Shown here in pieces: positions 1 through 12,714 of a stretch of DNA of 64,000 nucleotides (the first letter of the stretch is position 1; every line of letters begins with the position of its first letter). Origin of the DNA: Allium sativum (Eukaryota > Streptophyta > Magnoliopsida > Asparagales > Amaryllidaceae); assembly GCA_030737875.1 (NCBI GenBank), contig CM060912.1, positions 879,245,199-879,309,198 of the forward strand, written 5' to 3'. A model generated the notes under the pieces. That model made no database searches and was not told where the DNA came from. It was given only the letters and a program-made list of their open reading frames with translations. The position numbers were made by a program, and so were the translations under genes.

Positions 1-571
1 AGCCTAATGATAATCACTTCTTGAGCCTGACCTCGTCATCACCATCATACGCCACTCGCCGGCCTTCTCTCCATCACAACTTCGTACAACACTCCCATTT
101 GTTGCAGTAACCATTGACCATTATTTGAACGGAAAAGCACTAGTATCACCTACAAGCCGCAACACACCTCCCTAATGTCAAATACACCCTTTGATTTCCA
201 ATTCGAATCCCCAAATTACTGCTGATGCAAACCCTAAGTCAATTGCTATAAAAATCGATCGACCTAAAATTTGATCGCATCCAACAATATTGGTATCGAC
301 ATGAAGCTCTCGCCTTCGGGATCGCAATGAATCTAGAATCAAAATTTTTCGTTCTGTATTTGATCTTTAAATTTGATTTTGAAGTGCATTTTGTTGATTA
401 CTGGAAGAAATGTTTTCAGTTGAAATGAGGAAACGTGAAAAAGAATGGGGCTTTAGGGATTGCGGCGGAATAGTTTTAAACATGTATGAAATAATATTTT
501 ATTATACTATTTTATTGAATTTTACCGATCCATGCCTATCGCCAAGTCTATTCGATGTTTATTTATCCGTA
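1..571 (-). repeat. Left flank: probable part of older A-type LTR (A0)
   Basis: No gene is recognisable. The first ~130 bases are C-rich, then the sequence turns AT-rich with a TATA-like stretch near 490-520. This matches the order leader, promoter, U3 seen in A1's LTR read on the minus strand. Removing A1 joins this stretch to 14422 onward, which is clearly A-related. The assignment of this left part is inferred from order and composition more than from base similarity. Confidence 0.4.
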
Positions 572-576
572 CTATC
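572..576. repeat. Target-site duplication of A1, left copy (CTATC)
   Basis: CTATC directly precedes the LTR terminus TGTAACGG and is repeated exactly after the other terminus at 14417-14421. A 5-bp duplication is the usual LTR-retrotransposon integration footprint. Confidence 0.9.
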
Positions 577-977
577 TGTAACGGCAAGGAATTTCGCTCG
601 ATCCGAATCAGTCATTAAACCGGTCTAGACCGTTCGAAACCCCTATTTGTTTTGAGAACATGACAAATTGAAACTCAGACGGAAGAACATTTCATTGTTA
701 TTACAACACTTCCATCAGATACAAGAATATACAGAGTATAACTGAATAAATTACATTCAACGTCTTATCAGAGATTTAAATTACACTTAAATACATCGCA
801 GTGGAAAATAATACAAAAGCACAACTAGAAGTGATACACGGATACAGAGCTTTCCGAGCATCGTTCCAGCTGTAAATCAGGGCCCTGTGAATATAAATCT
901 ACAAAACCAAAACTACTAGCTGCCCATGTGGAAAATAGGGGCACCCAGAGTTTAGGTTAAAACAATAAACTCCAGGT

Positions 978-991
978 AAGTCATGTGACTG
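978..991 (-). promoter_or_regulatory. Conserved CAGTC/GACTG hairpin, A1 3' LTR
   Basis: In the sense strand the arms are CAGTC and GACTT around the loop ACAT, with one end pair lost. It lies 401 bp from the LTR 3' end. The same structure occurs at nearly the same distance in every LTR of this window where that position is present. Confidence 0.6.
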
Positions 992-3435
992 GTGTGAGAA
1001 CTAAAACAGTTATTTAAAACTTTACTTTAAAAGAGAGTAATTCACGGGACCACGCCGTATAACACGGAACGAGTTTTCTCCCAATAATACTAGTGCATAT
1101 AACAAAAAAAAACGCTGTGGTTTTTGGAAAAATGAAGCTATTATAAGACCTAGGTCCCATCACATAATGCAACGCAAGCCGGAGGATAGGGTTTTCCCTT
1201 ATAATAGCCAAATAATGCTTGATACGTTTAAACAAATCATTTGATACTATCATAGGTGTATAGTGTCAAAACATTTTCAATCATAAATATCAATCATAGA
1301 CGGCATGGGTACCATATATCATGTCACCATACTAGTTCTATAATTAAAACCGCAATATCACGTATTGGAAATTGGATTTCCGTCATGAGTCGAGGCAAGG
1401 GGCAAGCTCCTCTCTGCGTTCGAGACACTCTAGCAATGCCTCAGGACCCCACTCTGATCCTTTGGAACCTCCAAGGCCGGTCCTCTCTTACTTTTGAGGA
1501 TTAGTTATTCCTGAACACACGTTTCTCGGTCCATACAAACCTATATCTGAGGCGCCTCGTATCCAACAACCACACAGGTGAAAAGTATATAAATGTCAGG
1601 GCTGGTACGACACTGACACCACCCTAGCTAAAAAGAAACGTCGTGCACTCCTTGGGTCCGTATCCCGTTTTTGACTCATACCGAGGTGTAAGGCTCACGA
1701 ATTCACGTTATACACAAAGCTACGCCACACAGGCCATGCTTTGATCATCAACCACAAGACTTTGCTTTTCAACAGAAGCCTTGATCAATTGCCACTTACG
1801 CGTGCCACACTGGCAATTCACTCCATGCGACTGATGTCCATCAATATACAACCTCTGATCTCGTACGTCTCAGAGAAAGGCGTTAAGCAAGAGAATAAAT
1901 TCTCCGCCGCCAAACAGATGTATATTTAATAGAGATCAATCAACACAGAATAAAATCCAATGTCAGACACACTATCCATTTACAAGTTCGTTCTGGGTCT
2001 AAACGAAACCGAAGGCACTTTCCTCACATATTCATCCATTTCCAAGTACGTCTGGACGATCACCAACTGTTTCCCTCATCTTGGGTGTACAACCCAATTG
2101 AGATCATCAGTAATCACCCAAACGATGTGAAGACTTCTAGTCTTCAACCACCGTCTTCATCTTCGACATCTCGTCGAATCGGTTATTCAAAATGGGTATA
2201 ACCCGGCCTTTTTGAATAACCCATGTATATAATAAACAAATGTTACATAAACACAACGAACGCCTCATTCCAATTCAGAATATTCTTTTATTCACAAAAT
2301 CACATTCTTAGGGAAACATTCCCATTAATTTTATCCAAGATAAATTCTTCTAAATTTATTCTTTAATCTTTCTTCGAATATCATTTCAAACTAGTCGGGA
2401 TTAGCGAGCCACACCGAAGTAATTATTTATTTTATTTCCCAATCCCAACCTATATATCCCATGGAGAAAAACTGGTAATACTCCACATCTAACACCACGG
2501 TGTTATCGGTAAAATTAATTACCATTTCATGTTCAAATCTAATTAAAGATTTAACTATCGCTTTGGAGAAAAACTAGTGGTACTCCATTCTCGATCACCT
2601 TTCAGATTTGATAATTTAAATTATCAATTCACCTTTTAATCTAACTAAAGATTCATTAAATCTCCACTTAGTTTCAATCTCTTCAAAAATCAATATCCTG
2701 CCTTTAACTGGGTTAAAGAACCAATGTCATCCAAAACACGATTCACGATAAACCCAAATCACATTTGATATTAAATACAAGGCTCTGAATAGAAAATATA
2801 CCGGCTTATATTCAATATAAAATTCTGAAACCAACAAATATCGTATTGGAAATAACGATAAAAAATATATCTTTCAAATTCCCATAACAATATCTGTATA
2901 GTCACGAAATCCAACATCGAAATATCCCGAAGATAATTTCGATTCAACTACAGTCCAATTCACATATTGGGAATATTGATTATTTTTAAAATCACTTTCA
3001 AATTCAATTTATTTATTTCAAAAATAAATTGATTTTAATCCTAGTTCAAACTAGTTCATTTCGATAAAAATCTATTTTTATCTTTTCAAATGTGGAATTT
3101 TTCACCCCAGTTCTTTCCAATTCACATATTATGATTTTACTCAAATTATAGATATTTTTAATAATTTTATCAAGGCCCGTACAGTCGATTTCCATCAATG
3201 GCCATCGAACTGCACTTACACCGACCTTTTCCAAATTTGATTTGGACATAATTCCAAATCCAACCGTTAGATTTCAAAATTCTAGTATTCATTGGAAAGC
3301 TCCTTTCGATACGAACCCAACGGTTCTGGTTTTAGGAGAATCCACAGTCGGATCTCCCGCAACGTCAATTCAAAGTCAATGGTCGAAATTCACGAACTGC
3401 CACGGCGCGGCGTGTTCTATTCAGGCCATTATATA

Positions 3436-3466
<31 letters not shown>

Positions 3467-4937
3467 TTCATTTATTTCCTTTTTAAAACGTATTTTATAA
3501 ATCGTTTTAAATTCGTTTTCAAAACCATTTCGACACTATTTCAATTTCAAATCGATTTGATTTCAATTCAATTCGAATTCATTTCAATTTTATTTAATTC
3601 GAATTCAAATTCGTTTCAATTCAATTCAAATTCTAATTCATTTCAGTTCAATTCAATTTGAATTTACCTTCTATTTAATTCAATTCGAATTCATTTCAAA
3701 TTGATTCAATAAAATTTCAATTTGAATTATAATCTAATTTAATTTGAATTTCATTTCAAAATATTAAATTTTGAAATCACTTTTCAATATTCATTATAAA
3801 ACGAATAAAATCGATATAAATATTGTTCACGTCAAAATAGCGTGTCTCTAATCAACACGGCTTTATATTTTTCAAAACTTTGTTATTCTATTCAACAAAT
3901 GAATATATATTCTATTCATAACATGAATCTATATTTCTTTCAACACACGACTATTTTTGTTATGTAAAATATTTTATAAAATCATGGTATCTATCGTTTG
4001 ATTTTCTATTAGACTCCACCGTGAAGTAGTTCTAATTTTAAATATGATGAAGATGTAAATTTTATTATCAAAATATTTTACTCAACACATGAATATTTTC
4101 AACACATGAATTTTCTTTTATAATATTCATTATTTTCCCGATTGGAATGAGGCCCAATCAATCACCATATAATGTTAATTATATGGATTCCATACACCAC
4201 ATGTATATAATAGCAATGATAAACAATCAACCATCATCCAAGGTGCACCACACAACTGCATAAGCATCAAATATAAATAATCGACGCTTACACAGTCTGT
4301 CGACCTATCGATCGACATATAATTAAATAATTAGGATTAGTGTACGCCAAATTTCATCCCAACACCCATGTGGGGTTTCAAATCAACAAACACAGATTTT
4401 TATTTGTGCAGTTGGGCGATGTGTAAAATTTATCGAACCAATCAATATCAGTCAAATCAGTGTATATAAACTAATCGGCCGATTTGTTTATAAATATTTA
4501 TTTATTCACTTTCACTATATTCATATTCACGTTAAAAATTATATTTTTAACGATAATTAATTTATTTCAACCATCTACTTTTATTATCGATTTCACATCA
4601 ACATCACAAACAATTTTCACAACACATCAAACAAGCATACAAGCCATCCATGGTCTGTGGATGACGGGTATCGGGTGCTACTAAGCACCGTCTGCATCCT
4701 AGTATATATATATATATAACTAGAAAAAGGAAGTTTGAGTGAGAAGCTCTCACCGATAGCTATCCCTACTCCACGACTCTTCCTTTAGAGAAATCTTCAT
4801 CGTTCTCCCCTTTTGTCACTTTCGCTGCCCGTAGGCACTACATATATATAAATCACATTTTTATTTCGCTATTCAATATAAAAAAATCGAATTTTTACTT
4901 TGTTGCTATGTATATAAAAATCCTGTTTTTATAATCA

Positions 4938-5213
4938 CGCTATATGGATAAAAATTCTGTTTTCACACCGCTACTATATAGATAAAAATTCTATTTTCAC
5001 ACCGCAACTATATAGATAAAAATTCTATTTTCACACCGCTACTATATATATAAAAATTCTATTTTATACCGCTACTATATAGATAAAAATTCTATTTTCA
5101 CACCGCTACTATATAGATAAAAATCTATTTTTATACCGCTGCTATATAGATAAAAATTCTATTTTTACATCGCTACTATATAGATAAAAATTCTATTTTT
5201 ATTCAACGGTGTT
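4938..5213 (-). repeat. 34-bp tandem array in A1 3' LTR
   Basis: About eight units of 33-34 bp with core ACTATATAGATAAAAATTC, separated by CACACCGCT-like joins. Units differ by a few bases and small indels. The 5' LTR carries about seven units, so copy number has changed since insertion. Confidence 0.9.
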
Positions 5214-5280
5214 CATATAATAAAGATTATATTTTTATCACGCTATTCTCTATATAAAGATTTTGCCTTTTCAAATTTCA

Positions 5281-5527
5281 AAAATCTAATCTTTTCTATT
5301 TTAAAAATCTAATCTTTTCTATTTTAAAAATCTAATCTTTGCTATTTTAAAAATCTAATTTTTTTCTATTTTAAAATTCTAATCTTTTCTATTTTAAAAA
5401 TCTAATCTTTGCTATTTTAAAAATCTAATTTTTTCAATTTTAAAAATCTAATTTTTTTCTATTTTAAAAATCTAATCTTTGCTATTTTAAAAATCTAATT
5501 TTTTCTATTTTAAAAATCTAATTTTTA
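5281..5527 (-). repeat. 23-bp tandem array in A1 3' LTR
   Basis: About eleven units built on TCTAATCTTTTCTATTTT plus a run of A. The array lies right next to the 34-bp array. The 5' LTR has the equivalent at 12715-12953. Confidence 0.9.
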
Positions 5528-5719
5528 TACGTTTTTCATAGATCTAAAAATCGAACTTTCCTATAATAAAAATATTAACTTTCCTGTAATAAAAATATTA
5601 ACTTTCCTATGTTATTTATATAAAATCTGAAAATAACCAATTGATTTTTGGTTATATAAAAATCAGAAAATGAAACAACGTATTTTAATTAAATATAAAA
5701 AAAATAAAAAATGAACTTA

Positions 5720-6110
5720 CTGTGCTTAAAATCGGAAGAGGAGGGGGGGTGCTCTCGGGTGGCGCGCCAAGGGGTTGAACGGCGGGTGGTGGTTACTCTT
5801 AGGGTTTGGGTGGCGGCTCCGTTCGGATTTGTGGAGGAGGAAGAAGAAAAGCGGCGACGACGGATTTTCTGAGGGTTGGGGTTTTGCGCGATGCTTCGAG
5901 GAAGAGGAGGTGGGGACTGTAGGAGGAGAAGCGACGAGAGGAGGAGGAAGAAGAGCGGAGGTCGAGGGTGGTGGCACAGTGCGGCATCGACCGCCGTCGA
6001 GGGGGAGGGGGCTGGAGCGATTTTCTTCTTCTTCTTTTTTTCCTTTCTGGAATGAATTTCAACGGGGGGGGGGGGGGGGGGTGGTAGAGGGATTTAAGGG
6101 GAGAGAGGTT
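5720..6110 (-). other. GC-rich island in A1 3' LTR (likely transcript leader)
   Basis: A sharp switch from AT-rich to GC-rich sequence, including an 18-base G run at 6064-6081. Open frames occur on both strands but are low complexity (runs of P, S, R or E/G) and are not kept between the two LTRs. The position just after the AT-rich promoter zone suggests an untranslated leader. Confidence 0.55.
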
Positions 6111-6995
6111 TTAATTTTTTTTTTACTTTCAAAAAGTTGACTTTTACATACGACCTCTAAACGAGGCTCACCGCCTGTCGTCCACAGCTAATTACCCCCA
6201 TTCCGAACACAATGGGATATGTATCGCAAGCTGATTCGACCGTTTCGATCAGTTTCCGTTAAAATCAACATATAACTCTATATATTGAATTTGAACGCGC
6301 ATTTCAATTTACCGGGGTCACATACTAACTCGAAAAATTGCAGAAAAATATTTTCTAACTTTGTATTGACGATACGGTCCTAACAAAACTAGTTTCATCA
6401 AATTCTGAGACCGTTTGAAAAATGGCCATTTTCCAGTCGATTAAAATCAACTGAAATTGGTCAAACACGTTTTCTTTTGCCACGCTCACATATTGATTCG
6501 AAAAATTATGAAATTTGGAATCTAGCAATAATTTGACATCACGGACCCAACAAAAGTGGTTTCGTCGAAATCCGAGGTCGTTTGCAAAATTCCCATTTTT
6601 AAGGGCCTGAATTCCATAGCGACTATTCAGAATCTTCAACTGGACATAACTTTTGATTCCCGCTATGAAATCTCGATTTTTCGGATTCGTTGGAAAGATA
6701 TCATCAATTAGATCCTTTATTTTTGGTTTCACTAAAATCCGGATTGTTTTGCACCCGGTACATTCAATTGAAGTTTGAAATCGAATTATCGAACTACCGC
6801 GCCATTTTCAATTCTATTTATAATTATATATAATTATTTATATTCTAACGACACCTTATATAATATATACGTTCGAATTCTATTCAAAATAAATTTCTCA
6901 TCGATATTATTTAAAATAATTCATTTTAAATGTTCAAAATTCACTAAAATTGCCAAAAAAAAAATTAAACGGGCCCAGATTTTCGGGTCGTTACA

Positions 6996-7031
6996 ATCTC
7001 CCCCACTTAAAACTTTTCGTCCCCGAAAAGG
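6996..7031 (-). promoter_or_regulatory. Polypurine tract and adjacent GGGGACGAAA motif of A1
   Basis: On the minus strand, AAGTGGGGGAGAT lies directly before the 3' LTR start TGTAACGACCC. It is preceded by CTTTTCGGGGACGAAAAG. A polypurine tract primes plus-strand DNA synthesis. The same motif pair precedes the 3' LTRs of B1, C and (mutated) A2. Confidence 0.88.
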
Positions 7032-7892
7032 AACAAAGTTGAAAGTGGTTTGATTAATCAACTCTACGTTCGATCTGGCTTCCATTCTCTAACTTTTCAG
7101 TTTCTGAGAATTTTCAAATTCTTCAAAAATTTGGCTAACACCCGGAATTTTCGAAAAATTTCGCCATAACCTCCCCTGCACCGGGAGCCACGGGAAAATC
7201 CCGAAATTGCCAGGCAGGCCTTCTGATCTCAAAAAGAAAAAGAAAAAGCCAAGCGGCTAGCCAATCGGCTCATAAAATCATCATCACCCAAACAAAACAG
7301 TAAATTATAGTAAACATGTACCTATTTGTCGGGCAAACAAATTTTGTTCTCTGCTCTAGCCTCCATGCTATGACCTGTTCAATGTAAGTACATGTATATG
7401 CAAGCAAATGCGACCAATTTCAATACAATTCAATATTTGATTCAATTAGTCATAAACGGTTCAAAATTATCAAACAAATAAACAAACAACACAAACATCA
7501 ATCAGTCAGTGGATTAGAGTTTCAAATTCATGATTTTGATACATATATACAAAAATCATGTTTTGATGCCAATTCACAACGATGTATTCTATCTATATTA
7601 GTTTTGGTTCTCACACCAGTCGAATGGAAATAAATAGATGTCACACCTTTGAAACGCGAACACAAATTCTGATGATGATATATCAATCATCAGAACCATC
7701 TCCGGGTGTCAAGGATGTGATTCTACATCTATCCAATATATTAAAACTTCGAATATACGTTCATGACGCGTATATGCGAAATCTATATATACTCGATTGT
7801 CCATATTCAAAATAAATAAATATTCAAATACGTTTAAAACGATTTAAATTTTCAAAACAAAATTGTTTTCATTTGAAAAATATACTCTTAAC

Positions 7893-7931
7893 ACTCGTTC
7901 TAGGATACTACTGATCCTATCTCTAACGAGT
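7893..7931 (-). promoter_or_regulatory. 39-nt two-part stem-loop downstream of PBS, A1
   Basis: In sense order: outer arm ACTCGTT, bulge AGAGA, inner arm TAGGAT, 7-nt loop CAGTAGT, inner arm ATCCTA, bulge G, outer arm AACGAGT. All 13 pairs are Watson-Crick. It begins 100 nt from the PBS start. A2 and C carry structures of identical length and layout with compensating substitutions. By position it could be a packaging or dimerisation signal; that role is inferred. Confidence 0.75.
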
Positions 7932-7938
7932 CATTCTA

Positions 7939-7959
7939 ATTGGATATTGCTAATCCAAT
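7939..7959 (-). promoter_or_regulatory. Upstream hairpin near PBS, A1
   Basis: ATTGGAT and ATCCAAT pair around the 7-nt loop TAGCAAT (sense strand). A2 has the same stem with loop TAGTAAT at 48421-48441. C has a shorter equivalent, GGTT/AACC around a 7-nt loop, at 40018-40032. Confidence 0.65.
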
Positions 7960-8014
7960 ATCTGATGAATTCTTTCGTATGGTTCTAATGTGTCTTGTTC
8001 TCGAGCTCTGTAAA

Positions 8015-8031
8015 CCAAAGCTCTGATACCA
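8015..8031 (-). promoter_or_regulatory. Primer-binding site of A1 (initiator tRNA-Met)
   Basis: On the minus strand TGGTATCAGAGCTTTGG begins two bases after the 5' LTR end. The first 12 bases complement the 3' end of plant initiator tRNA-Met, the usual minus-strand primer of plant LTR elements. Confidence 0.92.
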
Positions 8032-8433
8032 ACTGTAACGGCAAGGAATTTCGCTCGATCTGAATCAGTCGTTAAACCGGTCTAGACCATTCGAAACCCT
8101 ATTCGTTTTGAGAACATGACAAATTGGAACGCAGACGGAAGAACATTTCATTGTTATTACAACAATTCCATCAGACACAAGAATATACAGAGTATAACTG
8201 AATAAATTACATTCAACATCTTATCAGAGATTTAAATTACATTTAAATACATCGCAGCGGAAAATAATACAAAAGCACAACTAGAAGTGATACACGGATA
8301 CAGAGCTTTCCGAGCATCGTTCCAGCTGTAAATCAAGGCCCTTTGAATATAAATCTGCAAAACCAAAACTACTAGCTGCCCGTGTGGAAAATAGGGGCAC
8401 CCAGAGTTTAGGTTAAAACAATAAACTCCAGGT

Positions 8434-8447
8434 CAGTCATGTGACTG
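8434..8447 (-). promoter_or_regulatory. Conserved CAGTC/GACTG hairpin, A1 5' LTR
   Basis: Perfect five-base arms around ACAT (sense strand), 400 bp from the LTR 3' end. It is followed in sense by ACCTGGAGTTTATT, which pairs with a downstream TAAACTC segment to form a second stem. Confidence 0.65.
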
Positions 8448-11400
8448 GTGTGAGAACTAAAACAGTTATTTAAAACTTTACTTTAAAAGAGAGTAATTCA
8501 CGGGACCACGCCGTATAACAAGGAACGGGTTTCCTCCCAAGAATACTAGTGCATATAACAAAAAAACGCAATGGTTTTCGGAAAAATGAAGCTATTATAA
8601 GACCCAGGTCCCATCACAAATGCAACGCAAGCCGGAGGATAGGGTTTTCCCTTATAATAGCCAAATAATGCTTGATACGTTTAAACAAATCATTTGATAC
8701 TATCATAGGTGTATAGTGTCAAAACATTTTCAATCATAAATATCAATCATAGACGGCATGGGTACCATATATCATGTCGCCATAGTTCTACAATTAAAAC
8801 CGCAATATCACGTATTGGAAATTGGATTTTCGTCATGAGTCGAGGGAAGGGGCACGCTCCTCTCCGCGTTCGAGACACTCTAGCAATGCCTCAGGACCCC
8901 ACTCTGATCCTTTGGAACCTCCAAGGCCGGTCCTCTCTTACTTTTGAGGATTAGTTATTCCTGAACACACGTTTCCCGGTCCTTACAGACCTATATCCGA
9001 GGCGCCTCGTATCCAACAACCACACAGGTGAAAAGTATATAAATGTCAGGGCTGGTAGGTCACTGACACCACCCTAGCTAGAAATAAACTCATGCACTCC
9101 TTGGGTCCGTATCCCGTTTTTGACTCATACCGAGGTGTGAGGCTCGCGAATTCACGTTATACACAAAGCTATGCCACACAAGCCGTGCTTTGATCATCAA
9201 CCACAAGACTTTGCTTTTCAACAGAAGCCTTGATCAATTTCCACTTACGCGTGCCACATTGGCAATTCACTCCATGCGACTGATGTCCATCGATATACAA
9301 CCTTTGATCTCGTACGTCTCAGAGAAGGGCGTTAAGCAAGAGAATAAATTCACCGCCGCCAAACAGATGTATATTTAATAGAGATCAATCAACACAGAAT
9401 AAAATCCAATGTCAGACACACTATCCATTTACAAGTTCGTTCTGGGCCTGAACGAAACCGAAGGCACTTTCCTCGCATATCCATCCATCTCCAAGTACGT
9501 CTGGACGATCACCAACTGTTTCCCTCATCTTGGGTGTATAGCCCAATCGAGATCATCAGTAATCACCCAAACGATGTGAAGACTTCCGGTCTTCAACCAC
9601 CGTCTTCATCTTTGACATCTCGTCGAATCGGTTATTCAGAATGGGTATAACCCGGCCTTTCTGAATAACCCACGTATATAATAAACAAATGTTACACAAA
9701 CACAACGAACGCCTCATTCCAATTCAGAATATTCTTTTATTCACAAAATCACATTCTTAGGGAAAGGTTCCCATTAATTTTATCCAAGATAAATTCTTCT
9801 AAATTTATTCTTTAATCTTTCTTCGGATATCATTTCAAACTAGTCGGGATTAGCGAGCCACACCGAAGTAATTATTTATTTTATTTCCTAATCCCAACCT
9901 ATATATCCCATGGAGAAAAACTGGTAATACTCCACATCTAACACCACGGTGTTATCGGAAAAATTAATTACCATTTCACGTTCAAATCTAATTAAAGATT
10001 TAACTATCGCTTTGGAGCAAAACTGGTGGTACTCCATTCTCGATCACCTTTCAGATTTGATAATTTAAATTATCAATTCACCTTTTAATCTAATTAAAGA
10101 TTCATTAAATCTCCACTTAGTTTCAATCTCTTCAAAAATCAATATCTTGCCTTTAACTGGGTTAAAGAACCAATATCATCCAAAACACGATTCACGATAA
10201 ACCCAAATAACATTTGATATTAAATACAAGGCTCTGAATAGAAAATATACCGGCTTATATTCAATATCAAATTCTGAAACCAACAAATATCGTATTGGAA
10301 ATAACGATATAAAATATATCTTTCAAATTCCCATAACAATATCTGTATAGTCACAAAATCCGACATCGAAATATCCCGAAGATAATTTCGATTCAACTCC
10401 AGTCCAATTCACATATTGGGAATATTGATTATTTTTAAAATCACTTTCAAATACAATTTATTAATTTCAAAAATAAATTGATTTTAATCCTAGTTCAAAC
10501 TAGTTCATTTCGATAGAAATCTATTTTTATCTTTTCAAATGTGGAATTTTTCACCCCAGTTCTTTCCAATTCACATATTATGATTTTACACAAATTATAA
10601 ATATTTTTAATAATTTTATCAAGGCCCGTACAGTCGATTTCCATCAATGGCCATCGAACTGCACTTACAGCGACCTTTTCCAAATTTGATTTGGACATGG
10701 TTCCAAATCCAACCGTTAGATTTCAAAATTCTAGTATTCATTGGAAAGCTATTTTCGATACGAACCCAACGGTTCCGGTTTTAGGAGAATCCGACGGTCG
10801 GATCTCCCGCAACGTCAATTCGAAGTCAATGGTCGAAATTCACGAACTGCCGCGGCGCGACGCGTTCTATTCAGGCCATTATATATAATATATATATATA
10901 TATTATATATAATTTGTCGATTTCCTTTTTAAAATGTATTTTATAAATCGTTTTAAATTCGTTTTCAAAACCATTTCGACACTATTTCAATTTCAAATCG
11001 ATTTAATTTCAATTCAATTCGAATTCATTTCAATTTTATTTAATTCGAATTCAAATTCATTTCAATTCAATTCAAATTCTAATTCGTTTCAGTTCAATTC
11101 AATTTGAATTTATCTTCTATTTAATTCAATTCGAATTCATTTCAAATTGATTCAATAAAATTTCAATTTGAATTTTAATCTAATTTAATTTGAATTTCAT
11201 TTCAAAATATTAAATTTTGAAATCACTTTTCAATATTCATTATAAAATGAATAAAATCGATATAAATATCGTTCACGTCAAAATAGCGTGTCTCTAATCA
11301 ACACAGCTTTATATTTTTCAAAACTTCGTTATTCTATTCAACAAATGAATATATATTCTATTCAACACATGAATCTATATTTCTTTCAACACACGACTAT

Positions 11401-12147
11401 TTTTGTTATGTAAAATATTTTATAAAATCATGGTATCTATCGTTTGATTTTCAATTAGACTCCACCGTGAAGTAGTTCTAATTTTAAATATGATGAAGAT
11501 GTAAATTTTATTATTAAAATATTTTACTCAACACATGAATATTTTCAACACATGAATTTTCTTTTATAATATTCATTATTTTCCTGATTGGAATGAGGCC
11601 TAATCAATCACCATATAATGTTAATTATATGGATTCCATACACCACATGTATACAATAGCAATGATAAACAATCAACCATCATCCAAGGTGCACCACACA
11701 ACCGCGTAAGCATCAAATATAAATAATCGACGCTTACACAGTCTGTCGACCTATCGATCGACATATAATTAAATAATTGGGATTAGTGTACGCCAAATTT
11801 CATCCCAACACCCATATGGGGTTTCAAATCAACAAACACAGATTTTTATTTGTGCAGTTGGGCGATGTGTAAAATTTATCGACCCAATCAATATCAGTCA
11901 AATCAGTGTATATAAACAAATCGGCCGATTTGTTTATAAATATTTATTTATTCACTTTCACTATATTCATATTCACGTTAAAAATTATATTTTTAACGAT
12001 AATTAATTTATTTCAACCATCTACTTTTATTATCGATTTCACATCAACATCACAAACAATTTTCACAACACATCAAACAAGCATACAAGCCATCCATGGT
12101 CTGTGGATGACAGGTGTCAGATGTTACTAAGCACCGTCTGCATCCTA

Positions 12148-12183
<36 letters not shown>

Positions 12184-12202
12184 CTAGAAAAAGGAAATTT
12201 GA

Positions 12203-12217
12203 GTGAGAAGTTCTCAC
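12203..12217 (-). other. 15-bp palindrome GTGAGAA-N-TTCTCAC
   Basis: A perfect inverted repeat around one base. Versions occur at the same LTR position in the A1 3' LTR (near 4741), A2 (44021, 51214) and A4 (59485), mostly with one or two changes. In sense it overlaps a splice-donor-like GGTGAG. Confidence 0.55.
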
Positions 12218-12399
12218 CGATAACTATCCCTACTCCACGACTCTTCCTTTAGAGAAATCTTCATCGTTCTCCCCTTTTGTCACTTTCGCTGCCCGTAGTC
12301 ACTACATATATATAAATCACATTTTTATTTCGCTATTCAATATATAAAAATCGAATTTTTACTTTGTTGCTATGTATATAAAAATCCTGTTTTTATAAT

Positions 12400-12637
12400 C
12401 ACTCTATATGGATAAAAATTCTATTTTCACACCGCAACTATATAGATAAAAATTCTATTTTCACACCGCTACTATGTAGATAAAAATTCTATTTTTATAC
12501 CGCTACTATATAGATAAAAATTCTATTTTCACGCCGCTACTATATATATAAAAATTCTATTTTTATACCGCTACTATATAGATAAAAATTCTATTTTTAC
12601 ATCGCTACTATATAGATAAAAATTCTATTTTTATTCA
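12400..12637 (-). repeat. 34-bp tandem array in A1 5' LTR
   Basis: About seven units of the same 34-bp motif as at 4938-5213, one fewer than in the 3' LTR. Confidence 0.9.
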
Positions 12638-12714
12638 ACGGTGTTCAAATAATAAAGATTATATTTTTATCACGCTATTCTCTATATAAAGATTTCGCCT
12701 TTTCAAATTTCAAA

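Larger units (their letters stand above)
577..6995 (-). repeat. A1 3' LTR (6.4 kb)
   Basis: It aligns along its length with 8034-14416. Read on the minus strand it holds: U3 with two degenerate ~170-bp units (6700 to 6320), a TATA-poor promoter zone near 6110-6140, a GC-rich island (6100 to 5720), a 23-bp repeat array, a 34-bp repeat array, a long AT-rich tract with AATTC/AATTG-rich sequence (3780 to 3535), and a 3' part with conserved hairpins. No credible protein gene is present. Confidence 0.92.
6996..8033 (-). other. A1 internal region, non-coding, 1,038 bp
   Basis: This is all that lies between the LTRs. The longest open frames are under 80 codons and show no retroviral motif. It is homologous to A2's internal region (48348-49376), clearly so over the ~200 bases after the PBS and again at the polypurine end. 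The short form is therefore a family trait and not a one-off deletion. It carries the PBS, two hairpins just downstream of it, and the polypurine tract. Confidence 0.88.

Noticed and set aside
4938..5527. CRISPR-like repeat array
   Set aside because: Units are contiguous with no unique spacers, and the host is clearly a plant.
5775..6140. Protein genes in the GC-rich islands (also 13093-13529, 43091-43412, 50283-50632, 63387-63844)
   Set aside because: Frames overlap on both strands, are low complexity, and are broken by indels between LTR copies.
7582..7815. 77-codon frame on the plus strand of A1's interior as a gene
   Set aside because: It runs against the element's sense, has no recognisable motif and no counterpart frame in A2.
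12203..12217. Heat-shock element in GAGAACTTCTC
   Set aside because: The GAA and TTC blocks are one base apart; the consensus needs two.
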